The notes under the pieces were generated by a model that searched no databases, was not told where the DNA came from, and was given only the letters and a program-made list of their open reading frames with translations. A DNA stretch of 40,028 nt from Bauldia litoralis (lineage in GTDB: Bacteria > Pseudomonadota > Alphaproteobacteria > Rhizobiales > Kaistiaceae): NCBI GenBank assembly GCA_945882315.1, contig CAMCWB010000035.1, positions 1 to 40,028 on the forward strand, written 5' to 3'. Below are positions 15,465-24,220 of this stretch, piece by piece (positions within the stretch are counted from its first letter, which is position 1; the number at the start of each line of letters is the position of its first letter). The position numbers and the translations under genes are program-made.

Positions 15465-16004
15465 ATGGGTGAGGCCCATATCCTGGTCCTCGGCGGGCAG
15501 CGCTCCGGCAAAAGCCGCTTCGCCGAGGAACTCGTCGCGGGCAGCCGCAAGCCCCGCGTCTATGTCGCGACGGCGGCCCGCCGCGACGGCGAGATGGCCG
15601 AGCGCATCGCGGCGCATCGCATACGCCGTGGCGCCGAGTGGACGACCATCGAGGAGCCGCTTGAACTGCCCGCTATCCTCGGCCAGCTGGCGGGGGAGGG
15701 CACGGCCGTCCTGGTCGATTGCCTGACGCTCTGGCTCTCCAACCTCTTCGAGGCGAAGCGCGACATCGGGAAGGAGGCGGACGCCCTGCTCGCGGCGCTC
15801 TCCGCCCGCAGCGCACCGGTCGTCCTTGTCTCGGGCGAGGTCGGCCTCGGCGTCATTCCCGACAATGCGCTCGCCCGCGCCTATGCCGACGCGCTCGGCA
15901 CCCTCAACCAGCGCGTCGCCGCCGCCGTCGGCCGCGTCGTCTTCATGGCCGCGGGCCAGCCGGTCCTCGTCAAACCATCCGCCTTTCCGGAGATCGCCCT
16001 GTGA
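15465..16004 (+). CDS. cobP: adenosylcobinamide kinase / guanylyltransferase
   Basis: A 179-residue bifunctional enzyme (CobP in Pseudomonas naming, CobU in Salmonella). It phosphorylates adenosylcobinamide and then transfers GMP to give adenosyl-GDP-cobinamide in the cytoplasm. The P-loop is GGQRSGKS at residues 10-17, the RIAAHRIRRG stretch holds the histidine expected to carry GMP, VDCLTLWLSN is the Walker-B-like segment, and VSGEVGLGVIPDNALAR is a family hallmark. The ATG lies 7 bases after the cbtA stop. Its stop overlaps the GTG of cobW (GTGA), which suggests coupled translation. Confidence 0.95.
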   Translation: MGEAHILVLGGQRSGKSRFAEELVAGSRKPRVYVATAARRDGEMAERIAAHRIRRGAEWTTIEEPLELPAILGQLAGEGTAVLVDCLTLWLSNLFEAKRDIGKEADALLAALSARSAPVVLVSGEVGLGVIPDNALARAYADALGTLNQRVAAAVGRVVFMAAGQPVLVKPSAFPEIAL

Positions 16005-17023
16005 ACGCGCCCGCCCGCATCCCCGCCACCATCGTCACCGGCTTCCTCGGCGCCGGCAAGACGACGCTGATCCGCAACCTCATCGCGCAGGCCAAGGGCC
16101 GCCGCATCGCCATCCTCGTCAACGAATTCGGCGACATGGGTTTCGACGGTTCGCTGCTCGCCGATTGCGGCGATTCCGACTGCAAGCCCGATACGATCGT
16201 CGAGCTCGCCAACGGCTGCATCTGCTGCACGGTCGCCGACGAATTCCTGCCGACCATGGAAGCGCTGCTCGCCCGCGATCCGGCGCCCGATCACATCGTC
16301 ATAGAGACGTCGGGCCTCGCTTTGCCGCAGCCGCTGGTGCGCGCCTTCTCCTGGCCGAGCGTCAAGCATCGCGTCACGGTCGACGGCGTCGTCACCGTCG
16401 TCGACGCCGAAGCGGTCGCGGCCGGCCGCTTCGCCCCCGATCCGGAAGCGACCAAGGCGGCGCTCGCCGCCGATCCGGCCATCGATCATGACGACCCGAT
16501 CGAGGAACTGTTCGAGGACCAGCTCCGCTGCGCCGACCTCGTCGTCGTCAGCAAATCCGATCTCGTCTCCGAGGCGACGCTTCTCGAAGCCGAAGCCATC
16601 ATCCGCCGGGAGGCGCGGCCGGGCACCGGCATGATGCGGAGCGCCGGCGGCAACCTCTCGCCCGAGGTGCTGCTCGGCCTGTCGTCGGCGAGCGAGGCCG
16701 ACATGACCGGCCGCGAGAGCCATCACGACCTCGAAGGCGAAGAGCACGACCATGACGATTTCACCAGCTTCGTGATCGCACCGACCGCGGCGGCTTCGCT
16801 TGACGCGCTCCGCGCCCGCATCGCGACGACGCTCGCCATCCCCGGCGTGCTGCGCATCAAGGGCAGGGCGCCCGTCACCGGCCGTGCCGTGCCGGCCGTG
16901 ATCCAGGCGGTCGGCGCCCGTGTCGAATCCTGGTTCGCGCCGGAAGCCGGTACCGCCGGCCTCGTCGTCATCGGCCTCCGCGACATGGACCGCGCCGCCA
17001 TCGAAGCGGCCCTCGGCGGATAG
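16001..17023 (+). CDS. cobW: CobW, G3E GTPase for cobalamin synthesis
   Basis: A 340-residue G3E-family GTPase and metal chaperone thought to deliver cobalt to the CobNST chelatase. It shows Walker A GFLGAGKTT near residue 14, the metal-binding CxCC in ELANGCICCTVADEF, VIETSGLALP and a histidine/acid-rich stretch, HHDLEGEEHDHDD, near residue 240. The start is GTG at 16001, overlapping the cobP stop by four bases; a longer frame upstream is a shadow of cobP. It is followed after 2 bases by cobN, the enzyme it is expected to serve. Confidence 0.95.
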   Translation: MNAPARIPATIVTGFLGAGKTTLIRNLIAQAKGRRIAILVNEFGDMGFDGSLLADCGDSDCKPDTIVELANGCICCTVADEFLPTMEALLARDPAPDHIVIETSGLALPQPLVRAFSWPSVKHRVTVDGVVTVVDAEAVAAGRFAPDPEATKAALAADPAIDHDDPIEELFEDQLRCADLVVVSKSDLVSEATLLEAEAIIRREARPGTGMMRSAGGNLSPEVLLGLSSASEADMTGRESHHDLEGEEHDHDDFTSFVIAPTAAASLDALRARIATTLAIPGVLRIKGRAPVTGRAVPAVIQAVGARVESWFAPEAGTAGLVVIGLRDMDRAAIEAALGG

Positions 17024-17025
17024 AC

Positions 17026-20000
17026 ATGCATCTTCTCGCGGCCGAACCCGGACGGATCGACGACGGCGAGGCGGCGGTCGATCTCGACCAGCCGCCCGCC
17101 GATATCGTCTTTCTGTCGGCGGCCGACTCCGAGCTGGCGTCACTCGTCGCGGCGGCCGGGCGCTCAAGCTTTGGCCTGTCGCTGCGCGTCGCCAATCTTG
17201 GCCGGCTCGCGCATCCGCTGTCGGTCGATCTCTATGTCGAGAAGACGCTGGAGCGCTCGAAACTCGTCGTCATCCGCATGATGGGTGGCGCCGGCTACTG
17301 GTCCTACGGGCTCGATCGGCTGCGGGCGCTGGCGCGCGGCGGCGGTCCGGCGCTCATCGTCATCCCCGGGGAAGATCGCTGGGACGAGAATCTGGAAGCC
17401 TATTCGACCGGCGCCGGCGAAACCGCGCGCCTCCTCTGGCGCTATCTCGTCGAGGGCGGCGCCACCAATTGTGGCCATGCGCTGCAACTGGCGGCGCATT
17501 GTCTCGGCAAGGCACCGCAGCCGCCGCAACCCGAGATCATCCCCCATGCCGGCGGCTACTGGCCGGGCGTCGGGCCGATCGGGCTCGACGACCTCCGCCG
17601 GCGCCTCGGGCCTGACCTGCCAATCGCGCCAATCGTCTTCTACCGCGCCTATGTCCAGAGCGGCCTGACGGCGGCGATCGACGCGCTCGCCGGCGAACTG
17701 CAGCGGAGCGGCATCAACCCTCTGCCGATCTTCGTCACCAGTCTCAAGGACCGTGAATCCGAGGCATTTCTCGAAGCGGCGTTCGCGGCACTGCCGCCCG
17801 ACATCATCCTCAACACGACGGCCTTTTCCGTGTCGCGCATCGGCGCCGCGCAGGCGAGCACGCTGCTCGACAGGCCCGGCCGGCCGGTCCTTCAGGTGGT
17901 GCTTGCCGGCACGACGGAAGACAATTGGCGCGAGAGTACCCGCGGCCTGACGCCGCGCGACCTGACCATGAATGTCGTCCTGCCCGAGGTCGACGGCCGT
18001 ATCCTCACCCGCGCCGTCGCCTTCAAGGCGGAGACCGCCGGCCCCGCCGGCACGCAGGCGGAGCATCGGCCGCTGCCCGATCGCGTCGCTTTCGTGGCGC
18101 GTCAGGCCAAGGCCTGGATCGATCTCGGTAGGAAGCCTGCCGCCGAAAAACGCGTCGCGATCATCCTCTCCAACTACCCGAACCGCGACGGCCGCCTCGC
18201 CAACGGCGTCGGCCTCGACACGCCGGAGAGCGCGGTGATCGTGGCGGCGGCGTTGCGGGAGGCGGGGCACGATCTCGCCGGCTTCCCGGAGAGCAACGCG
18301 GCGCTGATGGATGTCCTGCTCGGCGGCGTCACAAATGACATCTCCCGCTTCTCGTCATCCCGGCGAAAGCCGGAATCCACCGCTGAGGTTGTTATGGATC
18401 CCGGCTTTCGCCGGGATGACGACGTGGGGAGGCTCTCGCTCACGGACTATCTCGACTTCTTCGCCTCTTTGCCCGAAGCCAACCGGAGCGCCCTGACCGA
18501 ACGCTGGGGGGCGCCCGAAGACGATCCATTCTTCACGGACGGCAGCTTCCATCTCGCCATCCATCGCTTCGGCAATGTCGTCGTCGGTATCCAGCCCTCG
18601 CGCGGCTACGACATCGATCCGAAGGCGACCTATCATGCGCCCGATCTCGTCCCGCCGCATCATTATCTGGCCTTCTATGCCTGGCTGCGGACCGCATTCG
18701 CCGCCGAAGCGATCGTCCATCTCGGCAAGCATGGCAATCTTGAATGGCTGCCCGGTAAGGCGCTCGGGCTTTCGGAGACCTGCTGGCCGGAAGTGATCCT
18801 CGGCGCCGTACCGGTGATCTACCCGTTCATCGTCAACGATCCCGGCGAGGGCAGCCAGGCCAAGCGGCGATCCTCCGCCGTGATCGTCGATCACCTGATG
18901 CCGGCGATGACCCGCGCCGAGATTCATGGCGGCCTCGCCGAGCTGGAGACGCTGATCGACGAATATTACCTCGCGACCGGCGTCGACCGCCGCCGGCGCG
19001 AATACCTCCGCACCGAGATCATCGCGACGGCCGAGCGCCATGGCCTCGACCGCGACCTCGGCATGGCTCGCGGCGACGGCGATGAGGCGCTGCGCGTCCT
19101 CGATGCGCATCTCTGCGAATTGAAGGAGATGCAGATCCGCGACGGCCTGCACATCCTCGGCCGCTCGCCGGGCGATCGCCAGCGCATCGACACGCTCGTC
19201 GCCATCGCCCGCGTCCCGCGCTCCGGCGGTCGACCGGAGGACCAGTCCCTCCACCGCGCCATTGCCGCCGATCTCGGTCTCGACGGCTTCGACCCGCTCG
19301 ATTGCGACATGACGGCGGCGTGGGCGGGTGCGCGACCGGCTGCTTTGGTTGAGGTCTCGGAGAAGCCCTGGCGCAGCAATGGCGATACCGTCGAGCGGAT
19401 CGAAATGTTGGCGGCGCGGCTTGTCGAACACTGCCTCGCCACCGCCTCCGTCATCCCGGCGAAAGCCGGGATCCATTCGAGCGCTCCACACGCGGATGGC
19501 TTCATGGATTCCGGCTTTCGTCGGAATGACGCCGAGGTTGGGGCGGGTTCTGATCTGCTAACCGAACCTCGGAGGCCCCATCAGTCGACTACAGCCATCC
19601 TCGCCTGGATCGCCACCGATCTCGCGCCCGCGCTCGACAAGTCCGGCGCCGCCGAGATCGGCGCGGTGCTTACCGCGCTCGACGGCCGCTTCGTCCCGCC
19701 GGGACCGTCCGGGGCGCCGACGCGCGGTCGGCCCGACGTCCTGCCGACTGGCCGGAATTTCTACTCGGTCGATGTCCGCGCCGTGCCGACGGCGGCGGCA
19801 TGGGCGATCGGCCGCCAATCCGCCGATGCGCTGGCGCTCCGTTATTTCCAGGACGAGGGCTGCTGGCCGGGCGCGATCGCCATGTCGGCCTGGGGCACGT
19901 CCAACATGCGCACCGGCGGCGACGACATCGCGCAGGTGCTGGCGCTGATCGGCGCGCAGCCGGCCTGGGAAAAAGGCACCGGCCGCGTGACGGGTTTCAC

Positions 20001-20952
20001 CGTGATGCCGCTCGGCGAGCTCGGCCGGCCGCGCATCGACGTGACGCTGCGCATCTCCGGCATGTTCCGCGACGCCTTCCCGGCGCAGATCTACCTCATC
20101 GATTCCGCCATGCGCGCCATCGCGGCGCTGGACGAGCCGGATGACGCCAACCCGATCGCCATGGCGGCGCGGGCGACCGCGTCACGTCTGTCCGGGGCCG
20201 GGCTGGACGGCGCGCACGCCGCCCGCCATGCCGCGGCGCGCATCTTCGGCGCCAAGCCGGGCGCCTATGGCGCCGGACTGCAGGCGATGATCGACGAAGG
20301 CATCTGGGAAAAACGCGGCGACCTCGCCGACGCCTTCCTGGCCTGGAGCAGCTTCGCCTATGGCGGCGGCGCCGAAGGCGAAACGGTGCCGGACCTACTC
20401 AAGGAGCGTCTTGCCGGTGCCGATGCGGTCTTCCACGCACAGGACAATCGCGAGCACGACATCCTCGATTCCGACGACTACTACCAGTTCCAGGGTGGGC
20501 TCGCGGCGGCCGTCGAGACGCTGAAGGGCGTTGCGCCGCGCGTCTATCACGGCGACCATTCGCGGCCCGAGAAGCCGGTCGTCCGGGCGCTCTCGGAAGA
20601 GATCGCCCGTGTCGTCCGCGGCCGCGCCGCCAATCCGAAATGGATCGCGGGCGTCATGCGCCACGGCTACAAGGGCGCCTTCGAGATGGCCGCGACGGTC
20701 GATTATCTCTTCGCTTATGCGGCGACGACCAATGCCGTCCAGGACCACCATTTCGACCAGCTCTTCGACGCCTATATCGCCGATGACCGTGTCCGTGCCT
20801 TCATCGCTGAGCACAATGCGCCGGCGCTGGCGGAGATGGCGGCGCGCTTCCGCGAGGCGATCGAGCGCGGCCTCTGGGCGCCGCGCGCCAACAGCGCCTA
20901 TGATCACCTCTCCGCATTGATTTCCGGGCCCCGTCAGGAGGCGGCCGAATGA
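17026..20952 (+). CDS. cobN: cobaltochelatase large subunit CobN (two translated repeats)
   Basis: A 1308-residue CobN, the large porphyrin-binding subunit of the ATP-dependent aerobic cobaltochelatase. With CobS and CobT (not in this window) it inserts cobalt into hydrogenobyrinic acid a,c-diamide. HLGKHGNLEWLPGKALGLS near residue 565 and YPFIVNDPGEGSQAKRR further on are family hallmarks, and the C-terminal third contains AFLAWSSFAYGG. The protein is slightly longer than usual because it carries two translated palindromic repeats, at residues about 443-465 ([10 protein letters not shown]) and 808-835 (VIPAKAGIH ... MDSGFRRND). Both look like surface-loop positions. Its stop overlaps the cobO ATG (ATGA). 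Confidence 0.96.
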   Translation: MHLLAAEPGRIDDGEAAVDLDQPPADIVFLSAADSELASLVAAAGRSSFGLSLRVANLGRLAHPLSVDLYVEKTLERSKLVVIRMMGGAGYWSYGLDRLRALARGGGPALIVIPGEDRWDENLEAYSTGAGETARLLWRYLVEGGATNCGHALQLAAHCLGKAPQPPQPEIIPHAGGYWPGVGPIGLDDLRRRLGPDLPIAPIVFYRAYVQSGLTAAIDALAGELQRSGINPLPIFVTSLKDRESEAFLEAAFAALPPDIILNTTAFSVSRIGAAQASTLLDRPGRPVLQVVLAGTTEDNWRESTRGLTPRDLTMNVVLPEVDGRILTRAVAFKAETAGPAGTQAEHRPLPDRVAFVARQAKAWIDLGRKPAAEKRVAIILSNYPNRDGRLANGVGLDTPESAVIVAAALREAGHDLAGFPESNAALMDVLLGGVTNDISRFSSSRRKPESTAEVVMDPGFRRDDDVGRLSLTDYLDFFASLPEANRSALTERWGAPEDDPFFTDGSFHLAIHRFGNVVVGIQPSRGYDIDPKATYHAPDLVPPHHYLAFYAWLRTAFAAEAIVHLGKHGNLEWLPGKALGLSETCWPEVILGAVPVIYPFIVNDPGEGSQAKRRSSAVIVDHLMPAMTRAEIHGGLAELETLIDEYYLATGVDRRRREYLRTEIIATAERHGLDRDLGMARGDGDEALRVLDAHLCELKEMQIRDGLHILGRSPGDRQRIDTLVAIARVPRSGGRPEDQSLHRAIAADLGLDGFDPLDCDMTAAWAGARPAALVEVSEKPWRSNGDTVERIEMLAARLVEHCLATASVIPAKAGIHSSAPHADGFMDSGFRRNDAEVGAGSDLLTEPRRPHQSTTAILAWIATDLAPALDKSGAAEIGAVLTALDGRFVPPGPSGAPTRGRPDVLPTGRNFYSVDVRAVPTAAAWAIGRQSADALALRYFQDEGCWPGAIAMSAWGTSNMRTGGDDIAQVLALIGAQPAWEKGTGRVTGFTVMPLGELGRPRIDVTLRISGMFRDAFPAQIYLIDSAMRAIAALDEPDDANPIAMAARATASRLSGAGLDGAHAARHAAARIFGAKPGAYGAGLQAMIDEGIWEKRGDLADAFLAWSSFAYGGGAEGETVPDLLKERLAGADAVFHAQDNREHDILDSDDYYQFQGGLAAAVETLKGVAPRVYHGDHSRPEKPVVRALSEEIARVVRGRAANPKWIAGVMRHGYKGAFEMAATVDYLFAYAATTNAVQDHHFDQLFDAYIADDRVRAFIAEHNAPALAEMAARFREAIERGLWAPRANSAYDHLSALISGPRQEAAE
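18353..18421. repeat. palindromic repeat family 1, copy C (inside cobN)
   Basis: 69 bp (23 codons): 27-bp left arm, 15-bp spacer, 27-bp right arm, the arms being near-perfect reverse complements. The left arm is read in the frame SSRRKPES, different from copies B and D, and the right arm as [10 protein letters not shown]. The cobN frame stays open. Confidence 0.93.
19449..19531. repeat. palindromic repeat family 1, copy D (inside cobN)
   Basis: 83 bp with 27-bp arms and a 29-bp spacer, the same lengths as copy B but with unrelated spacer bases. It is read as VIPAKAGIH, then spacer, then MDSGFRRND. It lies between LAARLVEHCLAT and a segment leading to AILAWIATDLAP in cobN. Confidence 0.93.
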
Positions 20953-21572
20953 AAGAAGACATGACCGAAGCCGAGCTCGACGAACGCCACGCCGAAAAGA
21001 TGCGCAAGAAGAAGGCGGCGCGGGACAAGATTCTCGCCACCAAGACGATCGAGAAGGGCCTGCTCATCGTCCACACCGGCAAGGGCAAGGGCAAATCGAC
21101 CGCCGCCTTCGGCATGATCTTCCGCATGCTTGGGCATGGCGAGAAGGTCGCCATCATCCAGTTCGTCAAGGGCAAGTGGCAGACCGGCGAGCGCGTCGCG
21201 CTGAAGAAATTCGGCGACCTCGTCTCGATCAACACGATGGGTGAGGGCTTCACCTGGGAGACGCAGGACCGGCAGCGCGATCTCGCCGCCGCCCGCGCCG
21301 CCTGGGAGCGCGCCAAGGCGATCATCGCGGCGGGCGAACACCGCCTCGTGCTCCTCGACGAGCTCAACATCGTGCTGCGCTACGACTACTTGCCGATCGC
21401 GGAGATCGTCGCCTTCCTCCGCGACGAGAAGCCGGCCAATGTCCATGTCGTCGTCACCGGCCGCAACGCCCGCGACGAGCTGATCGAGATCGCCGACCTC
21501 GTCACCGAGATGGAGATGATCAAGCACCCGTTCCGCTCGGGTGTGAAGGCGCAACCGGGCATCGAGTTTTGA
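20949..21572 (+). CDS. cobO: cob(I)yrinic acid a,c-diamide adenosyltransferase
   Basis: A 207-residue corrinoid adenosyltransferase of the CobO/BtuR/CobA type. It transfers the adenosyl group of ATP to cob(I)yrinic acid a,c-diamide to form the Co-C bond. The N terminus is a basic helical extension rich in Lys and Arg. The P-loop is TGKGKGKST at residues 43-51, [10 protein letters not shown] follows, and [12 protein letters not shown] and [20 protein letters not shown] are typical of the family. It starts on the ATGA overlap with cobN and ends on a TTGA overlap with cobQ. Confidence 0.96.
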   Translation: MKEDMTEAELDERHAEKMRKKKAARDKILATKTIEKGLLIVHTGKGKGKSTAAFGMIFRMLGHGEKVAIIQFVKGKWQTGERVALKKFGDLVSINTMGEGFTWETQDRQRDLAAARAAWERAKAIIAAGEHRLVLLDELNIVLRYDYLPIAEIVAFLRDEKPANVHVVVTGRNARDELIEIADLVTEMEMIKHPFRSGVKAQPGIEF

Positions 21573-23200
21573 CGCATGTCCCGGCCCTCATGATCCAGGG
21601 GACCGGCAGCCATGTCGGCAAGTCGGTCATGGTGGCGGGGCTGTGCCGGGCGCTTCTGCGGCGCGGCCTGAAGGTCGCGCCGTTCAAGCCGCAGAACATG
21701 TCAAACAATGCTGCGGTGGCCGAAGGCGGCGGCGAGATCGGCCGCGCCCAGGCGCTGCAGGCGCGGGCATCGGGCTTGATGCCCTCCGTTGATATGAACC
21801 CAATTCTCTTGAAGCCCGAGAGCGAGACGGGCGCGCAGATCATCGTGCAGGGCCGGCGCTTCGGCACGATGCGGACCGGCGAATTCGGCAGGCGCAAAGC
21901 AGAGCTTCTGCCCTTCGTGCTGGAGAGTTTTGCCCGCGTCGGCGCCGATGCCGACATCGTTCTGGTCGAGGGCGCCGGCAGTCCTGCCGAGATCAACCTC
22001 CGCCGCGGCGACATCGCCAATATGGGCTTCGCCGAAGCAGCGAATGTGCCTGTCGTGCTGGTCGGCGATATCGATCGCGGCGGCGTCATCGCCAGCCTGG
22101 TCGGCACGTATGAAGTGCTCGACGCGCCGGACCGGTCGCGGATCAAGGGGTTCCTTATCAACAAATTCCGTGGCGACGCCGGCCTCTTCTCCGAGGGCCT
22201 CCGCTTCATCGAAGAACGCACCGGCTGGCCCTGCTTCGGCGTCGTGCCGTGGTTCGAGGGCGCCAATGCGCTGCCGGCGGAGGATGTGTTGGGATTGGTG
22301 GGGGACTCCGCTCTGTCTCCGTCATCCCGGCGCCCGGGTCCGGCCTCCGGCCGGCCCGAGCATGAACTCCAGCCGGGATCCATAACGGCCTCTGCAATGG
22401 ATCCCGGCTTTCGCCGGGATGACGACAGTGTGCGGAGCGAGCGTCAAATCCACATCGCCGTTCCCGCGCTGCCCCGCATCGCCAATTTCGATGATCTCGA
22501 CCCGCTGCGGCTTGAGCCCGGCGTGGCGCTGACCATCGTGCGCGCCGGCGAGCCGATCCCGGCCGACGCCGATCTTGTCCTGCTGCCAGGATCGAAATCG
22601 ACGATCGCAGACCTGGCCTTCCTGCGGGCGCAGGGTTGGGACATCGACATTCTTGCCCATCACAGGCGCGGCGGCAGGGTGCTCGGCCTCTGCGGCGGCT
22701 ATCAGATGCTCGGCCGTACCATCGCCGATCCGGACGGCGTCGAAGGCCGTAGCGAAGTCGTCGCCGGTCTCGGTCTTCTCGACGTCGAGACCGCGATGAG
22801 CGGCGACAAGACCACGACGTCGGTCACGGGCCGGCATGTGGCGTCGGGCGAAACCTTAGTCGGCTATGAAATCCATCTCGGTCGCACGGCCGGCCGTGAT
22901 TGTGGGCGTCCCTTCGTCGACCTCGGCGGCCGCGGAGATGGCGCGCATTCGGCGGACGGACTCGTCGCCGGCACCTATGTGCACGGCATCTTCGCATCGG
23001 ATGGTTTTCGTCGCGCTTGGCTCGCGGCACTCGGCGGCAGGCATTCCGTCTTTGAATACGAAGCCGGCGTTGAAGCCACGCTCGATGCGCTGGCCGAGCA
23101 CCTGGAGAAGCATGTCGACGTCGAGCGGCTTTTAGCTATTGCAGGTATCGGCGAGGCAAGAACGATAGCCCGCGTCCGAACGCTCGGTGATGTCGCGTAG
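21569..23200 (+). CDS. cobQ: cobyric acid synthase CobQ (with translated repeat)
   Basis: A 543-residue glutamine-dependent amidotransferase that amidates four carboxylates of adenosylcobyrinic acid a,c-diamide to give cobyric acid. The N-terminal domain has the P-loop GTGSHVGKS (residues 11-19), and the C-terminal class-I-like glutaminase domain has Cys375 in [11 protein letters not shown] and His472 in GTYVHGIF. A translated palindromic repeat (residues about 251-285) sits between [16 protein letters not shown] and [18 protein letters not shown], the junction of the two domains, and makes the protein longer than usual. The start is TTG at 21569, overlapping the cobO stop. The stop codon lies in the end of another repeat. 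Confidence 0.95.
   Translation: MTHVPALMIQGTGSHVGKSVMVAGLCRALLRRGLKVAPFKPQNMSNNAAVAEGGGEIGRAQALQARASGLMPSVDMNPILLKPESETGAQIIVQGRRFGTMRTGEFGRRKAELLPFVLESFARVGADADIVLVEGAGSPAEINLRRGDIANMGFAEAANVPVVLVGDIDRGGVIASLVGTYEVLDAPDRSRIKGFLINKFRGDAGLFSEGLRFIEERTGWPCFGVVPWFEGANALPAEDVLGLVGDSALSPSSRRPGPASGRPEHELQPGSITASAMDPGFRRDDDSVRSERQIHIAVPALPRIANFDDLDPLRLEPGVALTIVRAGEPIPADADLVLLPGSKSTIADLAFLRAQGWDIDILAHHRRGGRVLGLCGGYQMLGRTIADPDGVEGRSEVVAGLGLLDVETAMSGDKTTTSVTGRHVASGETLVGYEIHLGRTAGRDCGRPFVDLGGRGDGAHSADGLVAGTYVHGIFASDGFRRAWLAALGGRHSVFEYEAGVEATLDALAEHLEKHVDVERLLAIAGIGEARTIARVRTLGDVA
22320..22424. repeat. palindromic repeat family 1, copy E (inside cobQ, expanded)
   Basis: 105 bp (35 codons). The right arm is a perfect family-1 arm, read as [10 protein letters not shown]. 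The left arm starts and ends like the others, but its GAAA tetraloop region is replaced by a longer GC-rich stretch that is itself nearly palindromic (CGGGTCCGGCCTCCGGCCGG). It looks like a repeat with a second element in its loop, still in frame. Confidence 0.85.
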
Positions 23201-23235
23201 GGTCGGCACGGCCTTCGGCCTTTGCCCACCATACG
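23197..23235. repeat. palindromic repeat family 2, half copy at cobQ end
   Basis: Starts GTAGGGTCGGCACGGCC and ends GGCCTTTGCCCACCATACG, matching the outer ends of the repeat at 10341-10438 but shorter. The cobQ stop TAG (23198-23200) is the second to fourth base of this element, and cbiB ends just beyond on the other strand, so it separates two convergent genes. Confidence 0.75.
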
Positions 23236-23245
23236 AACTTGCCAA

Positions 23246-24220
23246 TCAAATGATGGCAACGAGCACCGCCAGCAGGAAGACGAGCAACGCGAACCAGATG
23301 CAGGCGCCGACATAGACGCGAAGCGCGCGCAGGATATCGACGGGTCGCGGCGGGCGTCCGCCGGCATTGAGGAACGGGTCGTTGGCCAGCCTGCCGCCAT
23401 AATTCCGCGGACCGAGCAACGCGATGCCGAGCGCCCCGGCGGTCGCGGCTTCCGGCCAGCCGCCATTCGGCGAACGGTGCTTGCCGGCATCGGCGAACAT
23501 GACGCGCAAGGCCGTGGCGATGGAGCCGCCGGCGAAGGGCGCTGCGAGCGCCATCAGCAGGCCGGAGAGGCGCGCCGCAGGCCAGTTGACGACATCGTCG
23601 AGCCGCGCCGCGGCCCAGCCGAAGTCTCGATAGCGTTCCGAGCGATGGCCGATCATCGAATCCGCCGTGTTGATCGCCTTGTAGACGCAAAGGCCGGGCA
23701 GGCCGAGGAGGCCGAACCAGAGGGCCGGCGCGATCAGCCCATCGGAGAAATTCTCGGCAGCGGATTCGATCGCGGCGCGGCTGACGCCGGCTTCGTCGAG
23801 CGCCGCCGGGTCGCGGCCGACGATCTTGGCGATTTCCTTGCGTGCCGCCGCAAGCCCGCCGGTCCTGAAGGCGACCGCCACCGCCGCGACGTGATCGTAG
23901 AGACTGCGCCCCGCCAGCAGGACCGAAGCGACGAGGGCCGTCCCGATCCATCCGAAGGGGATGCGGGAGAAGATCACCTCGACGAGCAGCCCGGTTCCGG
24001 CCGCTGCCGCCACGACCACGAGCAGCGCGAAGGCGCCGAATTCCTTCTTCCAGACCGGGGGGAAGTCGGGTCGGTTCCACTTCCGCTCGAGGAGGGTGAT
24101 CACACGGCCGATCAGGACGACGGGATGCGGCACCCGGCGCCAGAGCATGTCGGGGTCGCCGATCGCCGCGTCGAAGGCGAGCGCCAGCAGGAGCAGGAAG
24201 AGATGGCCTTCGAGCGTCAA
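23246..24220 (-). CDS. cbiB: adenosylcobinamide-phosphate synthase CbiB (CobD)
   Basis: A 324-residue integral membrane protein that joins aminopropanol phosphate (or its threonine-derived form) to adenosylcobyric acid. It opens with a hydrophobic segment and ALAFDAAIGDPDMLWRRVPHPV, the CbiB hallmark. RDPAALDEAGVSRAAIESAAENFSDG (in part) and FALLGLPGLCVYKAINTADSM-like segments follow, then several membrane spans; the last is FALLVFLLAVLVAII. Also called CobD in Pseudomonas naming. The start is TTG at 24220, overlapping the stop of the BtuF-like gene (TTGA). It converges on the cobQ end. Confidence 0.94.
   Translation of the reverse strand: MTLEGHLFLLLLALAFDAAIGDPDMLWRRVPHPVVLIGRVITLLERKWNRPDFPPVWKKEFGAFALLVVVAAAAGTGLLVEVIFSRIPFGWIGTALVASVLLAGRSLYDHVAAVAVAFRTGGLAAARKEIAKIVGRDPAALDEAGVSRAAIESAAENFSDGLIAPALWFGLLGLPGLCVYKAINTADSMIGHRSERYRDFGWAAARLDDVVNWPAARLSGLLMALAAPFAGGSIATALRVMFADAGKHRSPNGGWPEAATAGALGIALLGPRNYGGRLANDPFLNAGGRPPRPVDILRALRVYVGACIWFALLVFLLAVLVAII

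Noticed and set aside
9150-22424. CRISPR array
   Set aside because: The repeats are inverted, far apart and inside genes; no regular direct-repeat/spacer pattern and no cas genes.
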